From assembly GCF_900120175.1 (NCBI RefSeq), contig NZ_FQLF01000002.1, forward strand, positions 248,001 through 312,000: a stretch of DNA of 64,000 bases, read 5' to 3'. The notes below the pieces were generated by a model. The model was not told where the DNA came from, did not search any database, and saw only the letters and a list, made by a program, of their open reading frames with translations. A program made the translations under genes and the position numbers. Numbering within the stretch: the first letter of the stretch is position 1; each line of letters starts with the position of its first letter. Positions 17,653 to 27,262 of the stretch are shown here, piece by piece. The stretch is from Oceanicoccus sp. KOV_DT_Chl (GTDB lineage Bacteria > Pseudomonadota > Gammaproteobacteria > Pseudomonadales > Dasaniaceae).

Positions 17653-20121
17653 TTATAAATTCCAAATATTTTCGCTGTATTCACGAATAGTTCGATCACT
17701 GGAAAAAGGACCACTGGCAGCGGTATTAAGGATGCTCATTGACGTCCATTGGCTTTGATCGAGATACACCTGATCAACGCGCTGCTGCGCCTCGATATAA
17801 CTGGCAAAGTCATACGCTGTCAGCCAAGGGTCTGTGGGACTGCGGATGGCATCAATTATGGGTTGAAAAATACCCGGCTCAAATAAATTAAAATGACCAC
17901 TTTCAATCAATCGCAGCACTTCCTTTAACTCAGGGTCTGAAGCTATTGTTTGATTCGGTGAGTAGTCTGAGAAAATATCATCGAGCTGCTCGATACGCGC
18001 CCCAAAGAGAAAGAAATTTTCCTGACCTACTGCCTCCAGCATTTCAACATTAGCACCATCCAGGGTGCCAATAGTCAAACCTCCATTCATCATAAACTTC
18101 ATATTACCGGTACCCGATGCTTCCTTACCGGCTGTTGAAATTTGCTCCGACAAATCAGTGCCTGGACAAATTTTCTCCATCGCAGTGACGTTGTAGTTAG
18201 GGAAAAATACAACGCGCAAATAGGGCTTCACGGCTGCATCTGCATTAATGGTTGCCGCCACATTGGAAATGAGCTTGATAATGGTTTTAGCCATAAAATA
18301 ACCGGGCGCAGCTTTACCACCTATCAGCACACAGCGCGGTACCATATTGTCAGTATCACCTAAGCGAATACGCTCATAGCGATGAATGACATGCAGGATG
18401 TTGAGTAACTGGCGTTTGTATTCATGAATACGCTTAACCTGCACATCGAATAACATCGCCGGATCAAATTCGACTCCCGTCGCCTCTTTTACCAATAAAG
18501 CCAAGCGCTGCTTGTTTTTAAACTTCGCCGCTTGCCACTGCTGCTGAAATTTTTCGTCAGCATGAAAAGGGGCTAATTGATTTATTTTACTAAAGTCAGA
18601 GACCCACTCAGTGCCAATTTTTTCACTAATCAGCTGCGTGAGAATTGGATTACAGTGATGCAACCAGCGCCTGGGAGTGACTCCGTTAGTTTTATTATTA
18701 AATTTTTCCGGCCACAGTTGATCAAAGTGATTAAATAATCCTTCTCGTAATAATCGGGTATGTAACTCTGCAACACCATTGACAGAAAAGCTGCCGACAA
18801 TAGCCAGGTGCGCCATACGGACCTGAGGCACATCCCCTTCTTCAATAATTGACATCGCCGCTTGCTTATCAACATCTCCCGGCCACTTCATTGCCACTTG
18901 CTGTAAAAAGCGTGCATTAATTTCATAAATTATTTCTAACAAGCGCGGCAACAACTTTGCAAACAACCAAACCGGCCACTTTTCCAAGGCTTCGGGCAGC
19001 AAGGTATGATTGGTATAGGCCATTGTGGCGGTAGTGATATTCCATGCAGGCTGCCATGACATACCATACTCATCCATCAGTAAGCGCATCAATTCAGCAA
19101 CAGCAATACTGGGATGGGTATCGTTTAACTGAAAAACGTGTAGCTCACTGAAATAGGTAAAATCCTCGCCATAACGCTCCACCCATTGCACTAAAATATC
19201 CTGCAAGGTTGCTGAGCTTAAAAAATATTGCTGCCGTAAACGTAACTCTTTACCATTTTCACTGCTGTCATTGGGGTATAACACCATAGTGATTTGTTCT
19301 GCTAAATTTTTCTGTGCAACCGCTTCACTATAACTACCAGCATTAAATTCTGATAAATTAAATTCATCAGTGGCTTCTGATTTCCATAAGCGCAAGGTGT
19401 TGACAATATTGTTTCTAAAGCCGGGCACGGGAATATCATAGGGCACTGCCAGCACATCACGGGTATCTACCCACTGATGATGTTGACGACCGTTTTTATC
19501 TTCATACACCTCTACCCGACCAAAAAACTTAATCCGTCGACAATCATCCGGCGCTTTAATTTCCCAGGGATAATCTTCACGTAACCAGTTGTCTGGCTGC
19601 TCAATCTGGTGGCCGTTATCAATCGACTGATTGAACATGCCATATTCATAGCGGATACCATAACCCGTCACTGGCAAACCCAGGCTGGCACAACTATCCA
19701 TAAAACAAGCGGCCAATCGACCTAAACCGCCATTCCCCAAACCCGCGTCATGCTCCGCAGCCTCAACCTCTTCCAGCTCACAACAATATTGCTCTAATGC
19801 TTCACGCACCCGGTCTTCCAGATCCAAATTTAACATGGCGTTATTCAACGAACGCCCCATTAAAAATTCCAGCGACATATAAGCCACTTGCCGATGCGAC
19901 TGACTGCGATGATCATCTCGACTGGCCCGCCAGCGGCCAATCAATTGATCCCGAATACTCAGCACCAGTGCCTGATACAAATAACTTCGGGAAGTCCCAA
20001 CTTTATCTCTACCCAAGGTGTAATAAAAATGACGCGTCAGGTCATCCTTGAACGTTTCTTCATTGATTGCAGGGCCATCATCCCGTCGAATCACTTCACA
20101 AAACGAAGCTTTATCATTCAT
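17653..20121 (-). CDS. glgP: glycogen/starch phosphorylase
   Basis: Releases glucose-1-phosphate from alpha-1,4-glucan ends using pyridoxal phosphate (GT35). The product is about 822 residues, normal for the family. Visible blocks are YMSLEFLMGRSLNNAMLNL (near 80), GLGNGGLGRLAACFMDS (near 110), the NDTHPSIAVAELMRLL block (near 335) and the PLP-lysine motif EASGTGNMKFMMNGG (near 660). ATG 20121 is chosen because it overlaps the glgX stop by 8 nt (ATGAATGA) and has GAGGG upstream; a GTG at 20136 is less likely. It is the fifth gene of the glycogen operon, 36 nt before glgC. Confidence 0.96.
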   Translation of the reverse strand: MNDKASFCEVIRRDDGPAINEETFKDDLTRHFYYTLGRDKVGTSRSYLYQALVLSIRDQLIGRWRASRDDHRSQSHRQVAYMSLEFLMGRSLNNAMLNLDLEDRVREALEQYCCELEEVEAAEHDAGLGNGGLGRLAACFMDSCASLGLPVTGYGIRYEYGMFNQSIDNGHQIEQPDNWLREDYPWEIKAPDDCRRIKFFGRVEVYEDKNGRQHHQWVDTRDVLAVPYDIPVPGFRNNIVNTLRLWKSEATDEFNLSEFNAGSYSEAVAQKNLAEQITMVLYPNDSSENGKELRLRQQYFLSSATLQDILVQWVERYGEDFTYFSELHVFQLNDTHPSIAVAELMRLLMDEYGMSWQPAWNITTATMAYTNHTLLPEALEKWPVWLFAKLLPRLLEIIYEINARFLQQVAMKWPGDVDKQAAMSIIEEGDVPQVRMAHLAIVGSFSVNGVAELHTRLLREGLFNHFDQLWPEKFNNKTNGVTPRRWLHHCNPILTQLISEKIGTEWVSDFSKINQLAPFHADEKFQQQWQAAKFKNKQRLALLVKEATGVEFDPAMLFDVQVKRIHEYKRQLLNILHVIHRYERIRLGDTDNMVPRCVLIGGKAAPGYFMAKTIIKLISNVAATINADAAVKPYLRVVFFPNYNVTAMEKICPGTDLSEQISTAGKEASGTGNMKFMMNGGLTIGTLDGANVEMLEAVGQENFFLFGARIEQLDDIFSDYSPNQTIASDPELKEVLRLIESGHFNLFEPGIFQPIIDAIRSPTDPWLTAYDFASYIEAQQRVDQVYLDQSQWTSMSILNTAASGPFSSDRTIREYSENIWNL

Positions 20122-22192
20122 TCGCTGTACCCTCACTGAAGTTTGCAGTTAACACCCAGGCAGATTGCGCATCTATCGACCAGAGACTGTTGGTTTGGTC
20201 TATCGTTTGAACACTGTTTTCGGCTACGGTGGATAAGAGTACCGTCCATTGATTAGCTGTTGGCAATCGTACTGCAACCGTTTCGGTATGCGCATTGAAC
20301 AAACAAAGTAATTGCTGTGACTGGCCACTATCACACACCCAATAACCTAAAAATAAATTACTGTGGGCAAACCAATCAGCTTTTTGCATAGGCTCCCCCT
20401 GCCGATTCAACCAGCTGATACGGTAAGGTGTATTACCTTCATGAATAAAATCAGGATGCCGTAAACCTGGAAATTGCTGCCTAATACTAATCAGCTGACT
20501 AATAAAATCTCGTAAATCCGTATGCGGCGCTTGTTGCCCGGTCCAATCCATCCAATTACACTCATTATCCTGACAATAAGCATTATTATTGCCGCCTTGA
20601 CTATGGCCTATTTCATCGCCACCGCGAATCATCGGTACACCCTGTGACAACATTAATGTCAGCAACAGATTCTTTTGCTGCTTAAGCCTGAGGGCATTGA
20701 TCGCTGGATCATCGGTTATACCTTCCTCGCCATAATTAGCTGAAAAGTTTTCTGCATGACCATCGCGGTTATCTTCACCATTTTGCAAATTATGTTTCTG
20801 CTCATAGCTCACCAGGTCACGCAATGAAAAACCATCGTGGCTGGTAACATAATTAATACTGGAAAATGGACTGCGGCCATTATGTTCAAAAATATCACTG
20901 GAGCCATGCACACGGCGAGCAAACTCTGGTAGCAAGCCTAAATCTCCGCGCCAGAATCTGCGTACTACATCGCGATAGCGATCATTCCACTCGCTCCACG
21001 GAATTGGAAAAGCTCCCAATTGATAACCACCAGGACCAATATCCCAAGGCTCGGCTATGAGTTTCATTTGACTCAATACCGGGTCTTGCAAAATGGCTTG
21101 AAAAAAACCGCTGGTGGTAGAAAACCCCTCGGGCTCACGGCCTAATATTGGCGCTAAATCAAATCGAAAACCGTCAACGCCCATGACTTGTACCCAGTAG
21201 CGCAGACTATCCATAACCATTTGCAAGCAACGTGGATGATTTAAATCCAGTGTATTGCCACAACCGGTATCATTGATGTAATAACGCGGCTGCTGTGATT
21301 GCAATCGGTAATAGCTGAGATTATCGATGCCGCGCCAACTTAATAACGGCCCCAATCGATCAGCTTCGGCAGTATGGTTATAAACCACATCGATAATCAC
21401 CTCGATGTGGTGCCGATGAAAACTGGCCACCATTTGTTGAAACTCACTAATTTCACCCGTTGCTAAATAGTCACCATGGGGAGTAAAAAAATTAAGCGTG
21501 TTATATCCCCAGTAATTACTTAAACCTTTTTCCTCTAGCCCCGCTTCGCTAATAAATTGCTGTACCGGCAGCAATTCCAGAGTGGTCACTCCTAATTGCT
21601 TTAAATGATCAATAAATGCCGGTTGACAGAGACCGGCAAACGTACCGCGTAACGCATCGGGAATATCCGGGTGTAAGCGGGTTGCACCTTTTACATGGCA
21701 TTCATAAATAACCGTTTCTGACCAGGGAATCTCCGGCCTTAGTGCTTGATACGGTGTCATTGCAACCACTTCGGCTTTAGGAATAAAGGCCGCGTTGTCC
21801 TGTCTGTTTTCAAAATTATCTTCTTCCCGATGACCTATCAAATAGGGAAACTGTTCAGCAGACCACTTAAAATCACCCACCAGTTTTTTAGCATAAGGAT
21901 CAATTAATAATTTTTGGCTGATATAGCGCAAACCCTGGGACGGTTGATAAGCACCGACAACGCGATAGCCATACACCTGCCCAGGCCGACAATGTTGTAG
22001 ATAACCATGCCAAATCTGATTGCTGCGGGCAGGTAATTCAAACCTGGCAATTTCTTTAAGCCCTGCTGAATCAAATAAACACAGTTCAATTTTTTCAGCA
22101 TGGGCAGAAAACAATGCAAAATTAACCCCGTGCTGATCGGGCGTGCTACCTAAAGGAAAAGGACGACCTGCGCTCAGTTTAAAAGCAGACAT
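20114..22192 (-). CDS. glgX: glycogen debranching enzyme
   Basis: GH13 isoamylase-type enzyme that cuts alpha-1,6 branches of phosphorylase limit dextrin; about 692 residues. A CBM48 N-terminal domain (GVNFALFSAHAEKIELCLFD) precedes the TIM barrel with VIIDVVYNHTAE, the nucleophile Asp in VDGFRFDLAPILGR, the acid Glu in LIAEPWDIG and the transition-state Asp in VTSHDGF. ATG 22192 shares one base with the glgB stop (TGATG) and has TTGGGGAG upstream, so it is preferred over TTG 22207. Translational coupling along the operon is likely. Confidence 0.95.
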   Translation of the reverse strand: MSAFKLSAGRPFPLGSTPDQHGVNFALFSAHAEKIELCLFDSAGLKEIARFELPARSNQIWHGYLQHCRPGQVYGYRVVGAYQPSQGLRYISQKLLIDPYAKKLVGDFKWSAEQFPYLIGHREEDNFENRQDNAAFIPKAEVVAMTPYQALRPEIPWSETVIYECHVKGATRLHPDIPDALRGTFAGLCQPAFIDHLKQLGVTTLELLPVQQFISEAGLEEKGLSNYWGYNTLNFFTPHGDYLATGEISEFQQMVASFHRHHIEVIIDVVYNHTAEADRLGPLLSWRGIDNLSYYRLQSQQPRYYINDTGCGNTLDLNHPRCLQMVMDSLRYWVQVMGVDGFRFDLAPILGREPEGFSTTSGFFQAILQDPVLSQMKLIAEPWDIGPGGYQLGAFPIPWSEWNDRYRDVVRRFWRGDLGLLPEFARRVHGSSDIFEHNGRSPFSSINYVTSHDGFSLRDLVSYEQKHNLQNGEDNRDGHAENFSANYGEEGITDDPAINALRLKQQKNLLLTLMLSQGVPMIRGGDEIGHSQGGNNNAYCQDNECNWMDWTGQQAPHTDLRDFISQLISIRQQFPGLRHPDFIHEGNTPYRISWLNRQGEPMQKADWFAHSNLFLGYWVCDSGQSQQLLCLFNAHTETVAVRLPTANQWTVLLSTVAENSVQTIDQTNSLWSIDAQSAWVLTANFSEGTANE

Positions 22193-24408
22193 CAACACGC
22201 TCCCCAAGCAAACATCACCGTTGCTAACGGCGCCAGTTCAATATTAATACTGCAGGGCAAACCATGGCTGGCCAGTGGCTCACTGGTCACTTGCTCCACA
22301 ACGGCACTACCCGAGCCGCCATAACATTGTTTATCACTATTAAATACTTGGCGATAACTGCCTTCAAATTCAACACCCAAGCGAAAGCCCGAATACGTCG
22401 CAGGCGTCATATTGACTACCACCACTACCGCGCGCTGCTTATCCTTACTATAACGAATAAAACTGAACACACTTTGATTGGCATTGCCGCTATCTATCCA
22501 GCGAAAACCTTGCTGATCACAATCCAGCTGATACAAAGCAGGTTCAGCTCGATAAAGCTGATTTAAATCCTTGACCAATTGTTGCAAACCCTGATGATGG
22601 CTTTCGCCAAGCAAATGCCAGTCAAGACTCTGGTCGTGATTCCATTCACTCCACTGACCAAATTCACAACCCATGAATAATAATTTTTTGCCGGGGTGTG
22701 CCCACATAAATCCATAATAGGCACGTAGGTTGGCAAATTTTTGCCAGTCATCCCCGGGCATTTTATTAAGCATTGAACCCTTACCGTGCACGACCTCATC
22801 ATGACTGATCGGTAAAATATAATTTTCACTGAATGCATACACCATCGAAAACGTTAATTGGTGGTGGTGATGGCTGCGATACAGCGGATCACGCTGCATG
22901 TAGGATAGGCTGTCGTTCATCCAGCCCATATTCCATTTATAACCGAAGCCCAAACCGCCCTGATCCACATAAGCAGTGACACCTGGCCAGGCGGTAGATT
23001 CTTCAGCCACCATCATCACACCGGGATGTGAGTGATAGCATTTAGCATTGACCGATTGCAGCAAGGAAATAGCATCAAGATTTTCACGACCACCGTGCTG
23101 ATTAGGCAACCATTCTCCTTCCTTACGGCTATAGTCCAGATATAACATCGACGCGACCGCATCGACGCGCAGGCCATCCAAACCACATTCATCCAACCAG
23201 TAGTTAGCGCTGGATAATAAAAAGCTACGGACTTCATTGCGACCATAATTATAAATATGGGTATTCCAGTCAGGATGAAAACCCAAACGAGTATCCGCAT
23301 GCTCATATAAATGGCTGCCATCAAAGCGCGCCAACCCATACGCATCGGAGGGGAAATGCCCCGGCACCCAATCCAGTAACACGCCAATTCCAGCTTGATG
23401 AAATTGCGCTACCAGGAAAGCAAAATCGTTAGCATCGCCAAAGCGTGAAGTCGGTGTAAATAACCCTACCGGCTGATAACCCCAGGAGCCATCAAAGGGA
23501 TATTCAGACAGGGGCATGAATTGCACATGGGTAAAACCCATGTCTGCCACGTATGGCACCAACTCCTCCGCCATCTGCCGATAACTCAGATAGCTGTGTG
23601 GATCGACGCTATTACGCCGCCATGATCCCGCATGCACCTCATAAATTGAAATTGGTTGATCCACTTGATTGATTTGGTCACGGCGCGCTAACCATTTTTG
23701 ATCAACGGTTGGTGATTGCGATTTAAATAATATTGCCGCCGTTTGCGGTGGACGCTGCATTGCTGCTGCAAACGGATCCGCCTTTTCCATCCGTTCACCG
23801 GTAATACTGACGATAGAAAATTTATAACACTGCCCCGCTTGTAGTGCTGGAATAAATAATTCCCACAAACCCGACGCGGGATGTTTGCGCATAATATGGC
23901 AGCAAGGATCCCAATGATTAAAATCCCCAACCACAGAGACACAGCGTGCATTGGGAGCCCAAAGACAAAACCGTACCCCATCCACAGTTTGCTGCTGAGT
24001 AAACTGAGCCCCCAAATGGCGATAAGCCTGCTGCAAATTCCCTTCATTGAATAAATAAACAGCGGCCTCATCCAACCCGGATAGAAAGCGATAAGGATCA
24101 ACAAGCTCTACACTCGTACTTTCATATTCAATATGTAACAGGTATTCAGCATCAAAGTCTTTTGCAGAAATGCTAGCGATAAATAATGCGGAATCTGCAA
24201 CACGCTCAGCGTTGACAACGCCGTTTACCGACGTCACGCTAACGCGTACAGCTGAGGGTAAATAGCAGCGCACTTGATATTCACCCTGCGCATTTAAATG
24301 TGGGCCAAGAAAGCTGAACACATCCTCAAAACACGCTTGTTCTAACGCCGCAAGAGAAGCTTGATAAGGCATAGGTATCATTTCCGTTGACGGATTAGGT
24401 GTCAGCAT
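22192..24408 (-). CDS. glgB: 1,4-alpha-glucan branching enzyme
   Basis: Forms alpha-1,6 branches in glycogen (GH13), 738 residues. An N-terminal carbohydrate-binding module is followed by a CBM48 domain (GVRFCLWAPNARCVSVVGDF, near 145) and the catalytic barrel with the YEVHAGSW block (near 250), the Asp in LDGLRVDAVASMLYLD, the Glu in MVAEESTAWPG and the HD of PISHDEVVHGKGSM. The start overlaps the malQ stop by 7 nt (ATGCTGA) and the end shares a base with the glgX start. Confidence 0.97.
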   Translation of the reverse strand: MLTPNPSTEMIPMPYQASLAALEQACFEDVFSFLGPHLNAQGEYQVRCYLPSAVRVSVTSVNGVVNAERVADSALFIASISAKDFDAEYLLHIEYESTSVELVDPYRFLSGLDEAAVYLFNEGNLQQAYRHLGAQFTQQQTVDGVRFCLWAPNARCVSVVGDFNHWDPCCHIMRKHPASGLWELFIPALQAGQCYKFSIVSITGERMEKADPFAAAMQRPPQTAAILFKSQSPTVDQKWLARRDQINQVDQPISIYEVHAGSWRRNSVDPHSYLSYRQMAEELVPYVADMGFTHVQFMPLSEYPFDGSWGYQPVGLFTPTSRFGDANDFAFLVAQFHQAGIGVLLDWVPGHFPSDAYGLARFDGSHLYEHADTRLGFHPDWNTHIYNYGRNEVRSFLLSSANYWLDECGLDGLRVDAVASMLYLDYSRKEGEWLPNQHGGRENLDAISLLQSVNAKCYHSHPGVMMVAEESTAWPGVTAYVDQGGLGFGYKWNMGWMNDSLSYMQRDPLYRSHHHHQLTFSMVYAFSENYILPISHDEVVHGKGSMLNKMPGDDWQKFANLRAYYGFMWAHPGKKLLFMGCEFGQWSEWNHDQSLDWHLLGESHHQGLQQLVKDLNQLYRAEPALYQLDCDQQGFRWIDSGNANQSVFSFIRYSKDKQRAVVVVVNMTPATYSGFRLGVEFEGSYRQVFNSDKQCYGGSGSAVVEQVTSEPLASHGLPCSINIELAPLATVMFAWGAC

Positions 24409-26495
24409 GGGCTTTGCCGCGCTTGTTGTAAACTAGCCCAAAAAACCTGATCGGATAATAGCTCAGGTAGGGTGAGAGATAGTCGACGACGCCAGTTAGG
24501 ATATTGTTTATCCGTGCCAGGAATATTTACAGGCGCAGGCTCGGCATCCAGATCCTCCAACTGCACTGCAAACAAACTTACCGGTGACCCAGCCAACTTT
24601 ACTGCCAGTTGTTTAAATAGTTGCTGTGCTGACTGCGGCTCACTCACTACTGCCTGACTGTGATCAGCAGCGCCCAGCCAGCGCAACAAAGCGTCTTTAT
24701 CGCGCTTGCGTTGTTGCAAGGCAGCTTGATAATCCTGTTCATCAGTAAATAAATTCAGCGTTTGCCGCAAGCGTAAATCATCAGTTTGCCACCAACAGGC
24801 AAACGGTGGTACATCATGGTTAGCTATCATCATTAAGGCGCGGGGGGTTATATGTGATAACGGCCTAAACTCACCCTGATGATCCTGTTCAAAATAAAAT
24901 AATAGATTCGAGTAAAGTTGCCCGGCAGCCATGCCTTCTTTTACTTGTTCTGGAACGATACCCAAATCCTCTCCAATCACCACACAGCGATTGAGTACAC
25001 TTTCCAATTTTAAAATTTCCATTAATTCGGCAAATGGATAATAAACATAGCATCCATTGACTTCACCATCGGCCGCTGTGCCACTCGTTGGCTGATTTTC
25101 CAAACACCACCACAAGCGCAATAAACCCATGACATGATCAATTCGTAAGGCACCGCAATCACGCATATTAGATGCGACTAACTGCATAAAATGCTGGTAG
25201 TTATCCGCTTTAAGTTGCAGCGGATCAATTGGCGGCAAGCCCCAATTTTGACCCTGCGGGCCTAGCGGGTCAGGCGGAGCACCAATACTGGCACTGGTCA
25301 CAAACAGTGCAGCATGACGCGCGACTTCACTGCCATCGCCAGTGCAGCCTACAGCAAGATCACGTATCAAACCCAGCTGCATCCCACTGGCTATTGCTGA
25401 CGCCTGTACATGCGCTAATTGTTGATGCGCTATCCATTGCAAATAAAACGTAAACTCCGGCATGTTATCCGTAGCCGCCATTGCGCCTGGCAGGCACTGA
25501 CTCAACCAATCCGCGTGAGTGCTTAAGCGCGCGTGATGCAGGTCACAAAAAGTATTAAATTCTGATTCCCGAACAGAGCCGGAGCCTAACTCCTGCGCAC
25601 AAAAATGTTCAAACATCAGGCCAAACAATGCATATTTAAGCTTCACAACTGCACTGTAATCAATCCAGTCGGCGCTGCGTAGCTGCTTTAACTGCTGCTT
25701 AAAAGCTTGCGTCTTTAGATGAGCGTTTACAGCAGCACTAGCAGTAAAATCGACTACATCATCAGGAAAAATATACACCGGATTCAATAAAAACCGATCA
25801 CTGGGGCTGTAGGGACTAGCCCGTTCCGGCTCATGCGGAAACAGTGCATGCAGTGGATTAAGCATCACAAAATTAGCGCCGGCACTGCCCGCTCTGCGTA
25901 CCAACTCGGTCAAATCCCGAAAATCACCAATGCCATAATTGTCATCGCTTCGCACACTATAAAGCTGCGTTGAAAGCCCCCAAAATCGCTGGTCCAAGTA
26001 GGGGTTATAAGCTTGATCCGGGCTAACAATCAGTAAAGCTTCAGCAGATTCACCATTCACTTCAATGCGGTAACGATAATAAGCTGGCGCTAACGCATTG
26101 AGCGACCAACTGCGCTCAATATAAAGCTCTGAGCCAATTTGATAACGCCCGGTTTCTTGCTGCAAGCTCGCGTCAACTTCACCCTTGACCACCAGATCAT
26201 CGCCAGCAAATATTGACCAGTGCACCATTGCCGGTTGCTGGGACTGAGCTAAGCGGATTAGTAACTTTGGTGCTGAAGCCCTGACAAATACCGTGGCAGG
26301 TAATAAATCCTGCCAGGGTTTGGCATCCAGTAAGAAATTACTATTAGCTATAGCAGCAGCATCTTTGATGTCATGACCACAAGCGGCTAGCACTGACTTA
26401 CGGGTTGAGTCAGCTATCCGACATAAGTTGCCACTATAGTCACGGTAATCAAGCGCAACGCCTTGCAAATACATCAATTGCTCAATTGCAGTCAT
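24402..26495 (-). CDS. malQ: 4-alpha-glucanotransferase (amylomaltase)
   Basis: GH77 disproportionating enzyme, 697 residues, which transfers maltodextrin segments and produces glucose or longer chains for phosphorylase. The barrel begins near residue 170 (WGLSTQLYSVRSDDNYGIGD). Catalytic blocks are the Asp in LRIDHVMGLLRLWW (near 450), the Glu in VIGEDLGIVPEQVK (near 505) and the HD of ANHDVPPFACWW. The roughly 165-residue N-terminal extension is the form found in bacterial MalQ proteins such as E. coli. Grouping with glgB/X/P shows a role in glycogen turnover rather than maltose uptake; no mal transport genes are in the window. Confidence 0.95.
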   Translation of the reverse strand: MTAIEQLMYLQGVALDYRDYSGNLCRIADSTRKSVLAACGHDIKDAAAIANSNFLLDAKPWQDLLPATVFVRASAPKLLIRLAQSQQPAMVHWSIFAGDDLVVKGEVDASLQQETGRYQIGSELYIERSWSLNALAPAYYRYRIEVNGESAEALLIVSPDQAYNPYLDQRFWGLSTQLYSVRSDDNYGIGDFRDLTELVRRAGSAGANFVMLNPLHALFPHEPERASPYSPSDRFLLNPVYIFPDDVVDFTASAAVNAHLKTQAFKQQLKQLRSADWIDYSAVVKLKYALFGLMFEHFCAQELGSGSVRESEFNTFCDLHHARLSTHADWLSQCLPGAMAATDNMPEFTFYLQWIAHQQLAHVQASAIASGMQLGLIRDLAVGCTGDGSEVARHAALFVTSASIGAPPDPLGPQGQNWGLPPIDPLQLKADNYQHFMQLVASNMRDCGALRIDHVMGLLRLWWCLENQPTSGTAADGEVNGCYVYYPFAELMEILKLESVLNRCVVIGEDLGIVPEQVKEGMAAGQLYSNLLFYFEQDHQGEFRPLSHITPRALMMIANHDVPPFACWWQTDDLRLRQTLNLFTDEQDYQAALQQRKRDKDALLRWLGAADHSQAVVSEPQSAQQLFKQLAVKLAGSPVSLFAVQLEDLDAEPAPVNIPGTDKQYPNWRRRLSLTLPELLSDQVFWASLQQARQSPC

Positions 26496-26514
26496 CGCTG
26501 CTTAGCCTCTAGGT

Positions 26515-26817
26515 TTACCTGGCAACCTGCGTATAAACAACACTGTTGTCAGTGCCAAAATTATTAGGTATATACGCATCGGCCTGATAATCATTTTCCC
26601 ACTCACTGTCATTTAATAAGTAGCGAAAATAAAAAACTTCGTCTTTTGGTAATTTAACTTTTGCCCTGAACACTTTATCCTTTCGGCTAAAGCTCATATC
26701 CAATGGCTGCCAGTCATTAAAATCGGCTACCAAACTAACGGATTCAATATCTGCTCTTGAAAATTCAAACGTCACTTCAGTTTGATCTTTGGACTTGATA
26801 AATTTCTTTTTCAACAT
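26515..26817 (-). CDS. small stand-alone glycogen-binding (CBM48-like) protein
   Basis: A single carbohydrate-binding module of 100 residues with no catalytic domain. VSLVADFNDWQPLDMSF and VFYFRYLLNDSEWENDYQADAYIPN form the isoamylase-N/AMPK-beta type fold, in which the Trp residues bind alpha-glucan. The last part (NFGTDNSVVYTQ) matches the usual end of these modules. GGGAG lies about 7 nt before the ATG. It is first in the operon, 19 nt before malQ. By analogy it may bind glycogen and recruit or regulate the enzymes; that role is inference. Confidence 0.85.
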   Translation of the reverse strand: MLKKKFIKSKDQTEVTFEFSRADIESVSLVADFNDWQPLDMSFSRKDKVFRAKVKLPKDEVFYFRYLLNDSEWENDYQADAYIPNNFGTDNSVVYTQVAR

Positions 26818-27262
26818 GAGGCTGCTCCCGGACTAATGTAATGATATATAAATGAACCTATTGCCATTTTTAGAGCACGACTTCTGAATCATACTGAGTG
26901 GATCACGAATTGGGCAGATCCGCCAAGCACTATATCGGGGCACAGCAACAGCATTTCGCTACAAAAAAGAGCTAAAATATGCAGCCACCTTATTTCACGT
27001 GACTCATTAATGAACACAGCAAAAGTAGAGCCATGTTTCAGTATTACACTGAAATAATTTTTCCCACAGCCACTCTTAGCCATCGACATCTAAAGCATGA
27101 AGAGCAATAGTCGCATTGCTTAAAGGTAAGTTATTGATTTTTTATATAAACGTTAGAATAGCAGTGCGCTGGCAACCATTTCGCAACCGGGACTGCCAAC
27201 AATAAGCTAGCTGGATGAACAGCCTGACTGAAATTATTGATATCGACAAAAGGATCTATCAA
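26818..27262. other. intergenic region upstream of the glycogen operon
   Basis: These 445 bases hold no convincing gene and should contain the operon promoter on the minus strand. A hairpin with arms TTTCAGT (27036-27042) and ACTGAAA (27048-27054), followed by TAATTTTT on the plus strand, is visible. No plus-strand gene precedes it, so its role is unclear. A short minus-strand open frame (26889-27089) has no recognisable protein features. Confidence 0.35.

Noticed and set aside
27036-27062. Hairpin plus T-tract as an intrinsic terminator
   Set aside because: The T-tract is on the plus strand but no plus-strand gene lies upstream; kept only as an unexplained structure.
26889-27089. Short minus-strand open frame upstream of the glycogen operon
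   Set aside because: No ribosome-binding site, no recognisable domain, and the codon use looks random.
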